Notes: a model not told the origin generated them from the sequence alone. Shown: positions 8,125-19,318, counted from the stretch's first letter. The stretch: 64,000 nucleotides of DNA from Microbacterium esteraromaticum (GCF_017303215.1 NZ_JAEMWU010000001.1:1116001-1180000); one strand, 5' to 3'. Translations and numbers: made by a program.

Positions 8125-9513
8125 TCAGCGCAGGTATTCGGTGAGGCGGCTTGCGCTGTCTGCGGGCACGAAGCCGGTCGCCTCGATTTTGCGGAGCTCG
8201 AGCACGCTGTTGCGGGGGCGCGGGGCGATCCGGTCGGTGGCGTTGGCGTAGTACTCGTCGGTGCTGACCGGGCTCACGCGCGCCGGGTCGTGGCCGGTGA
8301 GGCGGTAGACGTCGCGGGCGATGTCGGCCCACGTCTGCGGTTCGCCGCCGCCGGTGAGGTTGTACGTGCCGTACGGCGCCACCGTGCCGAGCAGATGGCG
8401 GATGCCCCGGGCTATGTCGTCGGCGAAGGTGAGTCGCCCGGTCTGATCGTTCACAACCCTGGGGTCGATGCCGCGGTCGGCCAGTGACGCCATGGTGCGC
8501 ACGAAGTTGTCGCCGTCGCCGATCACCCACGAGGTGCGCACGATGTAGTGCCGGGGTGCGGTGGCTACCGCGAGGTCGCCGGCAGCCTTGCTCTGACCGT
8601 AAGCGCTCATGGGCGACAGCGCGCTGCCCTCGGTGTACGCGCCCTCCTGCGTTCCGTCGAAGACATAGTCGCTAGAGACGTGAATGAGAGTGAGCCCGTA
8701 CTCGGCGGCGATCGCGGCGAGACGTGCGGGGGCCGCGGCGTTGATCTGCCAGGCCGCTACGCGCCCCTCGGTTGTCTCGGCGCGGTCGACGGCGGTGTAG
8801 GCGGCCGCATTGATGATGGCCCCGTAGTCCCGCCACCGGCGTGCCGTACCCAGCTCGGGGTCGGTGAGGTCCAGCTGCTCACGGCCGGCGTACTCGATGT
8901 GCGCGGCGCCACCGAACTCTGCGCGCAGCGCCCGACCGACCTGGCCATCGGCGCCGGTGATCAGGATCTTGCGCGGGGTGATCGGGGTGACATCCTGCAG
9001 ACGCGGGTGTTGCTTGTCTTTGGCAGAGATCTCGACCTGGTCGAGCGGGATCGGCCAGTCGATCGCGGCGGTCTCATCGGCGAGGTTCAGAAAGGCGTAG
9101 TCGGTGTTCTCGGCCGACCAGTGATCGTTGACCAGGTACGTGTACGCGGTTCCGGGTTCAAGTGTCTGGTAGGCATTGCCGACTCCGCGGGGCACGAAGA
9201 TCGCCCGTGACGGGTCGAGTTCGGCGGTGAACACGGCACCGAAGGTGGGGCCTTCGCGCAGGTCGACCCAGGCGCCGAAGATGCGACCGGTGGCGAGCGA
9301 GACGAATTTGTCCCACGGCTCGGCATGGATTCCTCGGGTGGTGCCGACCGCATCGTTGAACGAGATGTTGTTTTGCACCGGTCCGAAGTCGGGCAGCCCC
9401 GCGGCGATCATCTTCTCGCGCTGCCAGTTCTCTTTGAACCATCCGCGGTTATCGCCGTGCAGCGGCAGGTCGACCAGCACCAGCCCCGGAATCCTCGTCT
9501 CAGTGAGCACCAT
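8125..9513 (-). CDS. rmlCD: dTDP-4-dehydrorhamnose 3,5-epimerase/reductase fusion (RmlC-RmlD)
   Basis: This 462-residue enzyme joins the last two steps of dTDP-L-rhamnose synthesis. Residues 1 to about 180 are the RmlC cupin, with GWFKENWQREKM, NNISFNDAVGTTRGIHAEP containing the catalytic His, and the active-site tyrosine region GTAYTYLVNDHW. Residues from about 183 are the RmlD reductase, with the NAD(P)-binding GADGQVG, HVSSDYVFDG and the SDR catalytic pair YGQSKAAGD. The fusion is common in Microbacteriaceae. It lies downstream of rmlB and rmlA on the same strand, completing the pathway. Rhamnose is a plausible substrate for the GT2 half of the 2190-4175 protein. Confidence 0.95.
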   Translation of the reverse strand: MVLTETRIPGLVLVDLPLHGDNRGWFKENWQREKMIAAGLPDFGPVQNNISFNDAVGTTRGIHAEPWDKFVSLATGRIFGAWVDLREGPTFGAVFTAELDPSRAIFVPRGVGNAYQTLEPGTAYTYLVNDHWSAENTDYAFLNLADETAAIDWPIPLDQVEISAKDKQHPRLQDVTPITPRKILITGADGQVGRALRAEFGGAAHIEYAGREQLDLTDPELGTARRWRDYGAIINAAAYTAVDRAETTEGRVAAWQINAAAPARLAAIAAEYGLTLIHVSSDYVFDGTQEGAYTEGSALSPMSAYGQSKAAGDLAVATAPRHYIVRTSWVIGDGDNFVRTMASLADRGIDPRVVNDQTGRLTFADDIARGIRHLLGTVAPYGTYNLTGGGEPQTWADIARDVYRLTGHDPARVSPVSTDEYYANATDRIAPRPRNSVLELRKIEATGFVPADSASRLTEYLR

Positions 9514-9530
9514 CAGCGGCCCCCGCCTCC

Positions 9531-9563
9531 CGGTCGTTGAGCGAGCGCAGCGAGACGAAACGC
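9531..9563. repeat. Interspersed repeat-like sequence with GAGCGAGCGCAGCGAGACG core
   Basis: The 57-base gap between rmlB and rmlCD contains CGGTCGTTGAGCGAGCGC followed by AGCGAGACGAAACGC. From general knowledge this word resembles a short repeat scattered through Microbacteriaceae intergenic regions. Only one copy is visible in this window, so repeat status is recalled and not shown here. Confidence 0.4.
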
Positions 9564-9570
9564 ATCGGCA

Positions 9571-11435
<1,865 letters not shown>

Positions 11436-11473
11436 ACGTTCATCGTGGCACGGAGTGAAGCCCGAGACGAGCC

Positions 11474-12580
11474 TCAGGCCTCGCCGACGAACGCGCGGAT
11501 CTTTTCGGCGAAGACCGCTTCGCTGAACCCGGCGGTCGCCGCCGCAGCGTCGAACGACGGCAGTGCGATGGCCGCGGTGATGGCGGATGCCAAATCGCCG
11601 GGATCCGTCGAGGACGCGACGACTCCGCTGACGTCGGCTGTGAACGTCTCGAGCTGTCCTCCGACCGGGCCGGTCACCACCGGGGTGCCAACTGCCTGTG
11701 CCTCGACGGGAACGATGCCGAAGTCCTCTACGGCGGGGAAGACGAACACCGCGGCGCGCTGCATGAGCGTGTACAGCAGGGCATCCGACGGGAAAATCAC
11801 GAACGCGACCGGCACGTTCGCCTCTGCGGCGAGAGCGCGCAGACGCGGCTCATCCGGGCCGCTGCCCGCGATCACGACGGGCAGCCCCGCACGTTCGCCG
11901 GCCTGGATCACCAGGTCAAGGCGCTTGTAAGGGGTGAAGCGCGAGACGCCGAGTATGTATGTGTCGGGCAGGGCATCGCGCACGCGCTGCTCGTCGTCGT
12001 CGGTCACGGCCTCTTGCCAGTCACCCTGTGCGAGCAAGCGGTCGACGGTGACTGGGGGATGGATGACGGTCGCGTCACGATCCCACACTTGGCGCACGCG
12101 GTCGCGAACGAAACGACTGTTGGCGGCGATCGCCAGCGGCTCTTTCGCGCGCGCCCGATCCAGGCGCTGGAACAGCGGGGCCACGGCGCGCACAGCCGGG
12201 CGGGCGCCGCGTTCATCCAGCTCGGGCGCCCAGATGTACCGCGCCGGAGTGTGCGCATAGACGAACTTCGGTACGTCGCGTCCGGGAAAGTGAGCGTGGT
12301 GCGCGAAGACGTACGAGCTGATCAGCATCCAGTCGTAGTCGCGTCCTGTGCGCAAGGTACGCCACGTCGCCGGCATGAGCGGCAGCGCCAGCGCCTTGCG
12401 TCCGCGCAGGGGAGTGTGCGCCAGCCAGCTCTCGTGCACGGCGTGCCCTGGGAACCGTCCCGGTGCGTCATCCCACAGACACAGCAGATCGGCATCCGGA
12501 AAGTTCTGGGCCATCGCATCGAGCACGCGCTCGGCGCCACCGGACTGTTCGATCCACTCCTGAACGAGCAAGCCCGCCAC
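11474..12580 (-). CDS. Glycosyltransferase family 4 protein
   Basis: A 368-residue GT-B enzyme. The N-terminus [20 protein letters not shown] has the GGAER loop common in GT4 mannosyl- and fucosyl-type transferases. [16 protein letters not shown] and the donor motif [19 protein letters not shown] follow, with [17 protein letters not shown] before it. It starts with GTG overlapping the ugd stop by one base (TAGTG), so translation is coupled to UDP-glucose dehydrogenase. That makes UDP-glucuronate a reasonable donor guess. The longer frame is Arg-rich shadow. Confidence 0.88.
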   Translation of the reverse strand: MAGLLVQEWIEQSGGAERVLDAMAQNFPDADLLCLWDDAPGRFPGHAVHESWLAHTPLRGRKALALPLMPATWRTLRTGRDYDWMLISSYVFAHHAHFPGRDVPKFVYAHTPARYIWAPELDERGARPAVRAVAPLFQRLDRARAKEPLAIAANSRFVRDRVRQVWDRDATVIHPPVTVDRLLAQGDWQEAVTDDDEQRVRDALPDTYILGVSRFTPYKRLDLVIQAGERAGLPVVIAGSGPDEPRLRALAAEANVPVAFVIFPSDALLYTLMQRAAVFVFPAVEDFGIVPVEAQAVGTPVVTGPVGGQLETFTADVSGVVASSTDPGDLASAITAAIALPSFDAAAATAGFSEAVFAEKIRAFVGEA

Positions 12581-13890
12581 TACGGCCGCCCCATTCCGAA
12601 GTAGGTCCAGCCGGCAGCACGCCACGCGACGGAGTCGTACGCGTTGCGTCCGTCGACCATTACTCGTCCCCGGGTGAGAGAGGCCGCATGCTCGGGTGAG
12701 AGCTCGCGGCGGTACACGTCCCACTCGGTCACCAGCAGCACGGCATCCGCGTCGCGCAGGGCAGTGTCGCGGTCGGCGACGTACGTGAGTTGCGGATGCA
12801 GTCGGCGGGCGTTCTGCAGCGCTTGCGGATCGGTGACCACCACCTCGGCACCCAGGCCGTGCAGGCGCACGGCGGCGTCGAGGGCGGGTGAGTCACGTAC
12901 GTCGTCGCTGTGCGGCTTGAAGGCTGCGCCGAGGATCGTGACCTTCTTACCGTGCACGCTACCGCCAAGTCCGTCGATGACCAGCTGAACGGCGCGGTCG
13001 CGGCGGCGCAGGTTGATGGCATCGACCTCGCGCAGAAAATTCACCGACTCGCCCCTTCCGAGCTCTTCAGCGCGTGCGGCGAACGCCCGGATGTCTTTGG
13101 GTAGGCATCCGCCGCCAAAGCCGATGCCCGATCCGAGAAACGGCCGGCCGATGCGCTTGTCGTGTCCGATTGCCTCGGCCAGCAGGGTGACGTCGGCGCC
13201 GGTCACCTCGGCGATCTCGGCCATCGCGTTGATGAACGAGATCTTGGTGGCGAGAAACGCGTTGGCCGAGACCTTGACGAGTTCGGCGGTGGCGTAGTCG
13301 GTGACGATGAACGGCGTGCCCTTGGCGACTGCCGGGTGGAACACGTGGCGTAGCACGTCGGCGGCGCGCTCGCCGTCGACGCCATCGGGCACACCGACGA
13401 CCACGCGGTCGGGGTCGATGGTGTCTTGCACCGCCCACCCCTCGCGCAGAAACTCGGGGTTCCACACCAGCGTCGCGTCGGTGGTCGCCACGCGTTCAGC
13501 GAGCATCGCCGCCGTGCCGACCGGAACAGTCGACTTGCCGGCCACGACGTCGCCCGGCCGCAGGTGCGGCAGCAGTGACTCGAACGCTGTGTTCACATCG
13601 CTGAGGTCGGCGGCGTGCCCGCTCAGTTGCTGCGGGGTGCCGACACCGACGAAGTGCACACTCGCTCCGCTGGCGCGCGATATGTCGGTCGTGAACTCGA
13701 GTGTGCCCGCTTCGACCCCCGAACGCAGCAGTTCGGGCAGACCCGGTTCGAAGAATGGTGCCTCGGCGCGGGAAAGTGCGTCGACCCGCTGAGGGTCGAT
13801 GTCAATGCCGATCACGTCGTGGCCGATCGATGCCATTGCCGCGGCGTGCACCGCCCCCAGGTACCCGCATCCGATGACAGACAGCTTCAT
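12580..13890 (-). CDS. ugd: UDP-glucose 6-dehydrogenase
   Basis: A 436-residue NAD-dependent enzyme that oxidises UDP-glucose to UDP-glucuronate, giving acidic sugar for the polymer. It starts MKLSVIGCGYLG with the Rossmann GXGXXG loop. Further motifs are STVPVG, WNPEFLREG, the catalytic-cysteine segment GIGFGGGCLPKD, and the UDP-binding ILGAAFKPHSDDVRDSPA. A strong site, GGGGAGGGGACC, precedes the ATG at 13890. It is coupled to the following glycosyltransferase. Confidence 0.96.
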   Translation of the reverse strand: MKLSVIGCGYLGAVHAAAMASIGHDVIGIDIDPQRVDALSRAEAPFFEPGLPELLRSGVEAGTLEFTTDISRASGASVHFVGVGTPQQLSGHAADLSDVNTAFESLLPHLRPGDVVAGKSTVPVGTAAMLAERVATTDATLVWNPEFLREGWAVQDTIDPDRVVVGVPDGVDGERAADVLRHVFHPAVAKGTPFIVTDYATAELVKVSANAFLATKISFINAMAEIAEVTGADVTLLAEAIGHDKRIGRPFLGSGIGFGGGCLPKDIRAFAARAEELGRGESVNFLREVDAINLRRRDRAVQLVIDGLGGSVHGKKVTILGAAFKPHSDDVRDSPALDAAVRLHGLGAEVVVTDPQALQNARRLHPQLTYVADRDTALRDADAVLLVTEWDVYRRELSPEHAASLTRGRVMVDGRNAYDSVAWRAAGWTYFGMGRP

Positions 13891-13982
13891 GCGAGGTCCC
13901 CTCCCCATCGAAGTGAGCGCGTACGCGCCGTGATGGCGCGACCTCGCGGTCACGCGATCATCGTAGCGGGGTGCCCGCGGGC

Positions 13983-15530
13983 TCAGTACGCACCGCGGCG
14001 CTCGGCGACGGCGCGCACGGTGCGCCAGATGATCACCAGGTCGCCGGCCAGCGACCAGTTCTCGACGTAGTACAGGTCGAGTCGCAGGCTCTCTTCCCAC
14101 GACAGGTCTGAGCGCCCGCTGACCTGCCACAGCCCAGTGATGCCCGGCTTGACGAGAAGACGGCGTTCGGCCCAGCTCTCGTAGTCGCTGACCTCGCTCA
14201 GCAACGGCGGGCGTGGACCGACTAGCGACATGTCTCCACGGACCACGTTGATTAGTTGGGGCAGCTCGTCGAGGCTGAGGCGGCGCAGCACGCGCCCGAT
14301 CGGCGTCACGCGCGGGTCGTCGCGCATCTTGAACAGCACGCCATTGCCGTCGTTGTGCGCGAGCAGTTCGGGCAGGCGTGCTTCAGCGTCGGGCACCATC
14401 GACCGGAACTTGAGCATCGTGAACGTGCGACCGTCGAGGCCGACGCGCTGCTGACGGAACAGTGCGGGACCGCCGTCGGCGCGCACGCGCAGGGCGATGA
14501 ACAGCAGCAGCGGGCTGAGCGCGATGAGTCCGAGCCCCGCGGCGATGATGTCGAAAGCGCGCTTGGTGATGTAGCGCGAGCCGGTGAACTCGGGGGAGTC
14601 GACGTGCAGCAGCGAGAGACCGGCGACCGGCCGCGCATGCAAACGGGGTCCGGCGACGTCGGTCAGCGCAGCCGCGAGCACCAGCTCGATGCCGTGCGAC
14701 TGAAGATCCCAGCCGAACTGGCGCAGTTTGGCGGGCGAGATCAGGTCGGAACCGCTGTACACGACGGTGTCGGCGCCCGAGCGTTCGACCGCGGCGACGA
14801 TGTCGTCGAGTCCGCCGATCAGCGGCACACCGGGAAGTAGTTCGTCGTCGGCACGGTTGGTGATTGCGCCCGAGACGACGATGCCGGCGGCGCGGTCGCG
14901 GGCCAGCTCACCCGCGACATGCTGGGCGTTGCCGTGCTCGCCGACGACGATCGCGCGGGCGAGATAGCGGCCGTGTGCACGTTCTCTGCCGAGCCATTGG
15001 CGCCATACCCAACGGCTGACGACCAGGGCCACCAGGCCGACCGGCATGGCCAGCAGCAGGTAGCCGCGGGCGAGGTCGACACGCAGCAGGAACGCCGCGA
15101 TCGCGAACAGACCGAACATGCGCAGGCTGGCGTCGACGACCAGGCGGTACTCGTCCCAGCCGCTGGCGACCCGCTGTACAGAGCGCGTGCCGAGCAGCTT
15201 CAGCGTCGCCAGCCAGGCGACGATGACGATCAGCGAGACGAATGTGTAGGCGAGATTGAAGCCGTCGCCCGAGAGCCCGGGGATGTGCAGTCCGGCGGGG
15301 GCGCCGAAGCGCAGCTGCTGCGCGCCGAACACGGCGGCGATGACGATGATCGTGTCGGTGAACGCCAGACGGCGGCTGTACGTGCGCTGCCAGCTGACAG
15401 TGGATGCTGCCGCGGCGGCGCTGCGGCGGGTCGGCGCCTCGACCGGCCGCACGGTAGCCGGGCGCGCTTCGAACGACGGTGTGGCTATGCGCGGTTTGCC
15501 GCGCAGAGCGAAGTCCCCAGAAAAAACCAC
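13983..15530 (-). CDS. Polyprenyl-phosphate glycosyl-1-phosphate transferase (WbaP/CpsE type)
   Basis: This membrane enzyme of 515 residues transfers a sugar-1-phosphate to undecaprenyl phosphate and so starts repeat-unit synthesis. The N-terminal half has four to five transmembrane segments and a cytoplasmic CoA-binding-like domain (AIVVGEHGNAQHVAGEL). The C-terminal catalytic domain begins after KRAFDIIAAGLGLIALSPLL, and carries FRQQRVGLDG, MLKFRSM, LDELPQLINVVRGDMSLVGP and the KPGITGLWQVSGRS segment. The start is taken as GTG at 15530 after GGGGAGGGG; an ATG at 15563 would add eleven residues. Two CTGGGGA motifs lie at 15514 and 15537 in the gene's direction. Confidence 0.92.
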   Translation of the reverse strand: MVFSGDFALRGKPRIATPSFEARPATVRPVEAPTRRSAAAAASTVSWQRTYSRRLAFTDTIIVIAAVFGAQQLRFGAPAGLHIPGLSGDGFNLAYTFVSLIVIVAWLATLKLLGTRSVQRVASGWDEYRLVVDASLRMFGLFAIAAFLLRVDLARGYLLLAMPVGLVALVVSRWVWRQWLGRERAHGRYLARAIVVGEHGNAQHVAGELARDRAAGIVVSGAITNRADDELLPGVPLIGGLDDIVAAVERSGADTVVYSGSDLISPAKLRQFGWDLQSHGIELVLAAALTDVAGPRLHARPVAGLSLLHVDSPEFTGSRYITKRAFDIIAAGLGLIALSPLLLFIALRVRADGGPALFRQQRVGLDGRTFTMLKFRSMVPDAEARLPELLAHNDGNGVLFKMRDDPRVTPIGRVLRRLSLDELPQLINVVRGDMSLVGPRPPLLSEVSDYESWAERRLLVKPGITGLWQVSGRSDLSWEESLRLDLYYVENWSLAGDLVIIWRTVRAVAERRGAY

Positions 15531-15785
15531 GACCCCTCCCCAGAGGATCCGTACTTCACACATCTCTGCCCCCGCAGAGATGAACCTCGATGTTCGAGTC
15601 ATCGAGCGACGATCCCGCCCCAAACGGGATCTTCGGCCGAGTCTAACCCCTCGACGGGCGATGTGGTAGGTGCGCGTCGAGTATGCGGTAGCATCAGCCT
15701 GCGCCGCGAGCCCACCGGATCTCGTCGCGTTCGCCTGTCGATCATCCTGGGGGATGGGGCGAGGGATCATCCGGAGGGGAACTCG

Positions 15786-16358
15786 ATGTCTGAGAACGTA
15801 GAGCCGGGCGGCGTCAGCCGTCGCACCGTGACCAGGGCGATGGCGTGGGCAGTGCCCGCCGTCGCCGTTGCCGCCGCCGTGCCGATCGCCGCCGCGTCGG
15901 TGAACGAACCGCCGCCGCCGGTCTTCGCGTGGTCGAGCGGCTGCGCCACGACCGGCAGCGGAGGCGGTTGCGCGGGTGCGCGGAAGACGCCCCAGGTGCC
16001 GTTCACGATCACCAATCCGACCGCGATGACCGTGCAGTTCCAGGTACTCGGCCAGAAGTCGTGGATCGGACACGGAGCTCCGCCGGCGAACTGGTCGCCG
16101 CTGGGAGGCATCTATGCCAACCACGGCACCCAGCACAGTTGCGGCCCGCGTCTCGACGTCGTCGGATGCGACGGATACCGCAGCATCGTGCTCGCCCCCG
16201 GTGCGAGCCTCAACCTCTGGTTCGTCGGTTCCGAGATGGGCAGCGCCAACGAGTTCTCGATGCGCGTCCACTATCGCTGGGTGACGTCCACCTGCGGGAT
16301 TCTCGTGGCGCCGGCCGAGATCGGCGCGCACATGTCGTCGAGCACCAACTGCAAGTGA
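15786..16358 (+). CDS. Tat-exported cysteine-containing surface protein, unknown function
   Basis: A 190-residue protein with a clear twin-arginine leader: SRRTVTRAMAWAVPAVAV and a hydrophobic core ending AAAS near residue 38. The mature part has six cysteines in four clusters (SGCATT, GGGCAG, HSCGPR, VGCDG, STCG, TNCK) and is rich in beta-type residues, which suggests a small secreted beta-sandwich stabilised by disulfides. The start has GGAGGGG six bases upstream. Its leader is nearly identical to that of the protein at 50952. A MauE-thioredoxin gene follows 44 bases later. No family is recognised for the mature domain. Confidence 0.78.
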   Translation: MSENVEPGGVSRRTVTRAMAWAVPAVAVAAAVPIAAASVNEPPPPVFAWSSGCATTGSGGGCAGARKTPQVPFTITNPTAMTVQFQVLGQKSWIGHGAPPANWSPLGGIYANHGTQHSCGPRLDVVGCDGYRSIVLAPGASLNLWFVGSEMGSANEFSMRVHYRWVTSTCGILVAPAEIGAHMSSSTNCK

Positions 16359-16402
16359 GGCGTGGCCGGCCCGTGTGATCTCATTCGCGAGAGAATGAAG
16401 CT

Positions 16403-17440
16403 GTGCCAGGACCGTTGACCGTCATTTCGCCACTGCTGCTCGCCGCCGTGCTGGTCGCCAGCGGAGTCGCCAAGCTCCGTCGACCCGACGATCTCGCCGG
16501 ATGGGCCGACCTGGGTGTTCCGGCGGTGTTCCGGCGCACCTGGTTGCTCAGACTGCACCCGTGGGGTGAGATCGCGCTCGGTCTGGCGTTGGCGTTGCTC
16601 GGCGGCCTGCTCGGCGAGCTCGCCGCCCTCGCCGCCGTAGCGCTGATGGCGGGTTATCTGGTCTTCGTCGCGCGTATCGTGCGCAGCGGCACCGATGCGA
16701 GCTGCGCCTGCTTCGGCGCGCGCAAGCGCGTTACCGGTGCGACGGTGACGCGCAACGCCTGGTACGTGGCGCTCGCCGTCATGGCCGCCGCGACGACCTG
16801 GGCGAACCCGCCGTGGGGCGGCCCGCTGCTGGCGCTGCGTGGCGACAGCTGGCTGTGGGCGCTCGGCCTGCTTGCGGCCGCCATCACGGTTGCCATCACG
16901 ATGTGGCCCGCACCCGAAGAGACCTCGACCGGCGCACAGCCGATGACCGAGGTGACCGGCGCATCGGCATCCGATGACGATCTCGACTACATCCGCTCGC
17001 GCACTCCCGCCGTTCCGGTAACGCTCGCCGGAGGCGAGCTGACCGATCTGCGCACGCTGAGCATGACCGGCCGCCCGCTCCTGACGCTGCAGGTGAACCC
17101 CGGATGCGGCTCGTGTGTCGACATCTACGAGCGTCTGGATGTGATCCGCACGACTTTGCCCGAGGTCAGCGTTCGTCTGCTGCTCACCCAGGAGCCGGGT
17201 GATTCGGCGTGGACCGAGAAGGGCGAGTCGCCCTCGCTGCACGACCCGCACCGATACGTGGGCCAGACGATCGGGCAGAACGCCACGCCGACCGCGGTGC
17301 TCTTCGGCCTGGACGGCCTGCTGGCCGGAGGGCCGGTGGTCGGTTCGCACGATATCTTCGGGTTCGTCGACGACATCTACGAGAGTCTGCACGGCGAACG
17401 TCCTGCACAGCCCCTCGCCGCCGAAGCGGGGCAGAGCTGA
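16403..17440 (+). CDS. MauE-type membrane protein fused to a thioredoxin-like domain
   Basis: A 345-residue membrane protein. Residues 1 to about 160 hold four transmembrane helices of the MauE/DoxX type, beginning LLLAAVLVASGVAKLRRP and containing the conserved TDASCACFG cysteine pair. A further helix follows. From about residue 195 there is an extracytoplasmic thioredoxin-like domain with NPGCGSCVDIY as a CXXC redox site. The protein should shuttle electrons across the membrane to form or reduce disulfides in exported proteins. Its upstream neighbour is a Cys-containing Tat protein. GAGAAT six bases before the GTG hints at leaderless expression. It overlaps the anmK start by one base (TGATG). 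Confidence 0.85.
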   Translation: MPGPLTVISPLLLAAVLVASGVAKLRRPDDLAGWADLGVPAVFRRTWLLRLHPWGEIALGLALALLGGLLGELAALAAVALMAGYLVFVARIVRSGTDASCACFGARKRVTGATVTRNAWYVALAVMAAATTWANPPWGGPLLALRGDSWLWALGLLAAAITVAITMWPAPEETSTGAQPMTEVTGASASDDDLDYIRSRTPAVPVTLAGGELTDLRTLSMTGRPLLTLQVNPGCGSCVDIYERLDVIRTTLPEVSVRLLLTQEPGDSAWTEKGESPSLHDPHRYVGQTIGQNATPTAVLFGLDGLLAGGPVVGSHDIFGFVDDIYESLHGERPAQPLAAEAGQS

Positions 17441-18645
17441 TGCGCGTTCTGGGACTGCTCTCGGGCACCTCGCACGATGGCATCGACGCGGCTGTCGTCG
17501 ATCTCGTGGTGAGCGGTGCGGATGCCACGGGCAGGGTCGATCTGCGCGGCACGGTGATCGCCGCTGCGAGTGTGCCGTACGGCGCGCCGTTGCGTGCACG
17601 CTTGATCGACGCGCTGCCCCCGGCACCGACGACCTTGGCCGAGGTGTGCGAACTCGACACGCTCATCGGGCAGGCGTTCGCCGAGGTCGCCGCTCAGGTG
17701 GCAGACAGCGCGGGTGGGGTGGATGCCGTGTGCTCGCACGGGCAGACCGTCTACCACTGGGTGCAGGGCGCGCACGCGCTCGGCACGCTGCAGATCGGGC
17801 AGCCCGCGTGGATCGCCGAGCGGGTCGGCGCCCCCGTCGTCTCGGATGTGCGCGTGCGCGACATCACCGCCGGAGGTCACGGCGCGCCGCTGGTGTCGTT
17901 CCTCGATGATCTGCTGCTGCGCTCGCGCGCGGGCACGTCGGCGGCACTCAACCTCGGCGGCATCGCGAACATGACCGTGGTGGGCCCGAACGCTCTGAGC
18001 GCCTACGACATCGGCCCCGCCAATGCCCTGATCGACGCGATGATCGTCGCCGAAGAGCTCAACGGTCTCGGCTACGACGATGACGCGCGCATCGCCCGCT
18101 CCGGTCGCATCGACGAGTCGCTGCTCGCCGCGATGCTCGACGACCCGTACTACGCACTGACACCGCCGAAGAGCACGGGCAAGGAGCACTTCCACCTCGA
18201 CTACGTGCGGCAGCATCTGGCTGCGCAGCAGCGCTCCATCCCGGTGGCAGACGTGGTGCGCACGCTCACTGAGCTCACGGTGCGCACGGTGGCTCAGGAC
18301 GTGCGTGCGGCCGGGATCGACTACCTCGCGGTGTCGGGCGGCGGATGTCACAATCCGCTGATCATGGACGGATTGCGCGCCGCGCTACCCGAGACCGATG
18401 TCGTGCTGTCGGACGCGCTGGGCCTGCCGGCGGATGCCAAAGAGGCGATCCTGTTCGCCGTGATCGGCTGGTGCACGATGAATGGCGTCGCCGCGGTCGT
18501 ACCGGGCGGAACCGGGGCGCCGCAACCGCGCATCCTCGGCACGATCACACCGGGGGCTGGGCCGTTGCAGATGCCGGCGCCGGTCGCGGGCATCCGATCG
18601 CTGACTCTTACAGACCGCCCCACCGCGACGCCGGCCACAGAATAG
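17440..18645 (+). CDS. anmK: Anhydro-N-acetylmuramic acid kinase
   Basis: A 401-residue ASKHA-fold kinase that opens and phosphorylates anhydro-MurNAc from recycled peptidoglycan. MRVLGLLSGTSHDGIDAAVV carries the phosphate-binding SGTSxDG motif. SHGQTVYHW, the substrate-binding region, ALNLGGIANMT, YDIGPANALID and VSGGGCHNPLIM follow. Family length is normal. It is coupled to the MauE-thioredoxin gene by a TGATG overlap, and its last 38 bases overlap the 3' end of the convergent signal peptidase gene. Confidence 0.95.
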   Translation: MRVLGLLSGTSHDGIDAAVVDLVVSGADATGRVDLRGTVIAAASVPYGAPLRARLIDALPPAPTTLAEVCELDTLIGQAFAEVAAQVADSAGGVDAVCSHGQTVYHWVQGAHALGTLQIGQPAWIAERVGAPVVSDVRVRDITAGGHGAPLVSFLDDLLLRSRAGTSAALNLGGIANMTVVGPNALSAYDIGPANALIDAMIVAEELNGLGYDDDARIARSGRIDESLLAAMLDDPYYALTPPKSTGKEHFHLDYVRQHLAAQQRSIPVADVVRTLTELTVRTVAQDVRAAGIDYLAVSGGGCHNPLIMDGLRAALPETDVVLSDALGLPADAKEAILFAVIGWCTMNGVAAVVPGGTGAPQPRILGTITPGAGPLQMPAPVAGIRSLTLTDRPTATPATE

Positions 18646-19318
18646 CGCTCGCTCGGCCGACGATGTCTTCGTCGCGGGCCCACAGCCAGCATCCGCTGTC
18701 GTTGTCCGCGTCTCTGCGACAGTGCTGGGCGCTGTCGGCGGACAGCGAGCGGTGATCACCGAGCACGAGGTAGCGCCCCTCGGGAACCGTGACCTCAGGC
18801 AGGCACCGGGGGGACGCCGGTGTGGTCGTGCAGTCAAGAACGCCGGGTTCGAAGGCGAGATCGTCGAACACGTACGGTTCGTCCAGCGGCTCGCCGTCGA
18901 CGATCACTGCGCCCTCTGCGGTGCAGCACGCGACGGTCTGACCGGGACCAGCGATCACCCGCTTGACGAGTGTGTGCGGACCCGACGGGCCGAATCCGCT
19001 CACCTCGCCCAGCCAGCGCAGCGCGCTCTTGACGGGACCCTCGTCGAGGTGGGCCTCGGCACCCCAGGTCTCGTCGGCGTCGAAGACGATGATCTCGCCG
19101 GTGCTGGGGTGCGCGTCGCCGACGTACGCGAGTCGATTGACGAGCACGCGGTCGCCGACGAGCAGGGTCTGCTCCATCGACCCCGACGGTACCCAGTACG
19201 GTTTTGCGACGAACGAGAGCAACGCGCCCACCACCAGGAACGCCAGCGCCAGGTGGAACCACGCGCTGCCGGTGATGCGTCGCCACCGGGCGGGGGAGGG
19301 GCGTTCAGCGTCGGTCAT
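18608..19318 (-). CDS. lepB: Signal peptidase I
   Basis: A 236-residue membrane serine protease that removes signal peptides. A single transmembrane helix (FHLALAFLVVGALLSFV) precedes the catalytic serine in VPSGSMEQTLLVGDRVLVN. The catalytic lysine is in TLVKRVIAGPGQ, and the later boxes GRYLVLGDHRSLSADS complete the family pattern. The ATG at 19318 is preceded by GGGAGC. Two extra cysteine pairs (TVACCTAEG and LDCTTTPASPRC) are typical of actinobacterial homologues. It is divergent from the kinase-like gene at 19423. Confidence 0.93.
   Translation of the reverse strand: MTDAERPSPARWRRITGSAWFHLALAFLVVGALLSFVAKPYWVPSGSMEQTLLVGDRVLVNRLAYVGDAHPSTGEIIVFDADETWGAEAHLDEGPVKSALRWLGEVSGFGPSGPHTLVKRVIAGPGQTVACCTAEGAVIVDGEPLDEPYVFDDLAFEPGVLDCTTTPASPRCLPEVTVPEGRYLVLGDHRSLSADSAQHCRRDADNDSGCWLWARDEDIVGRASAILWPASRWGGL

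Noticed and set aside
14919..15785. The long in-frame extension before the Tat protein at 15786
   Set aside because: The extension overlaps the WbaP-type gene and has shadow composition. The ATG at 15786 has a ribosome site and is followed at once by a Tat leader.
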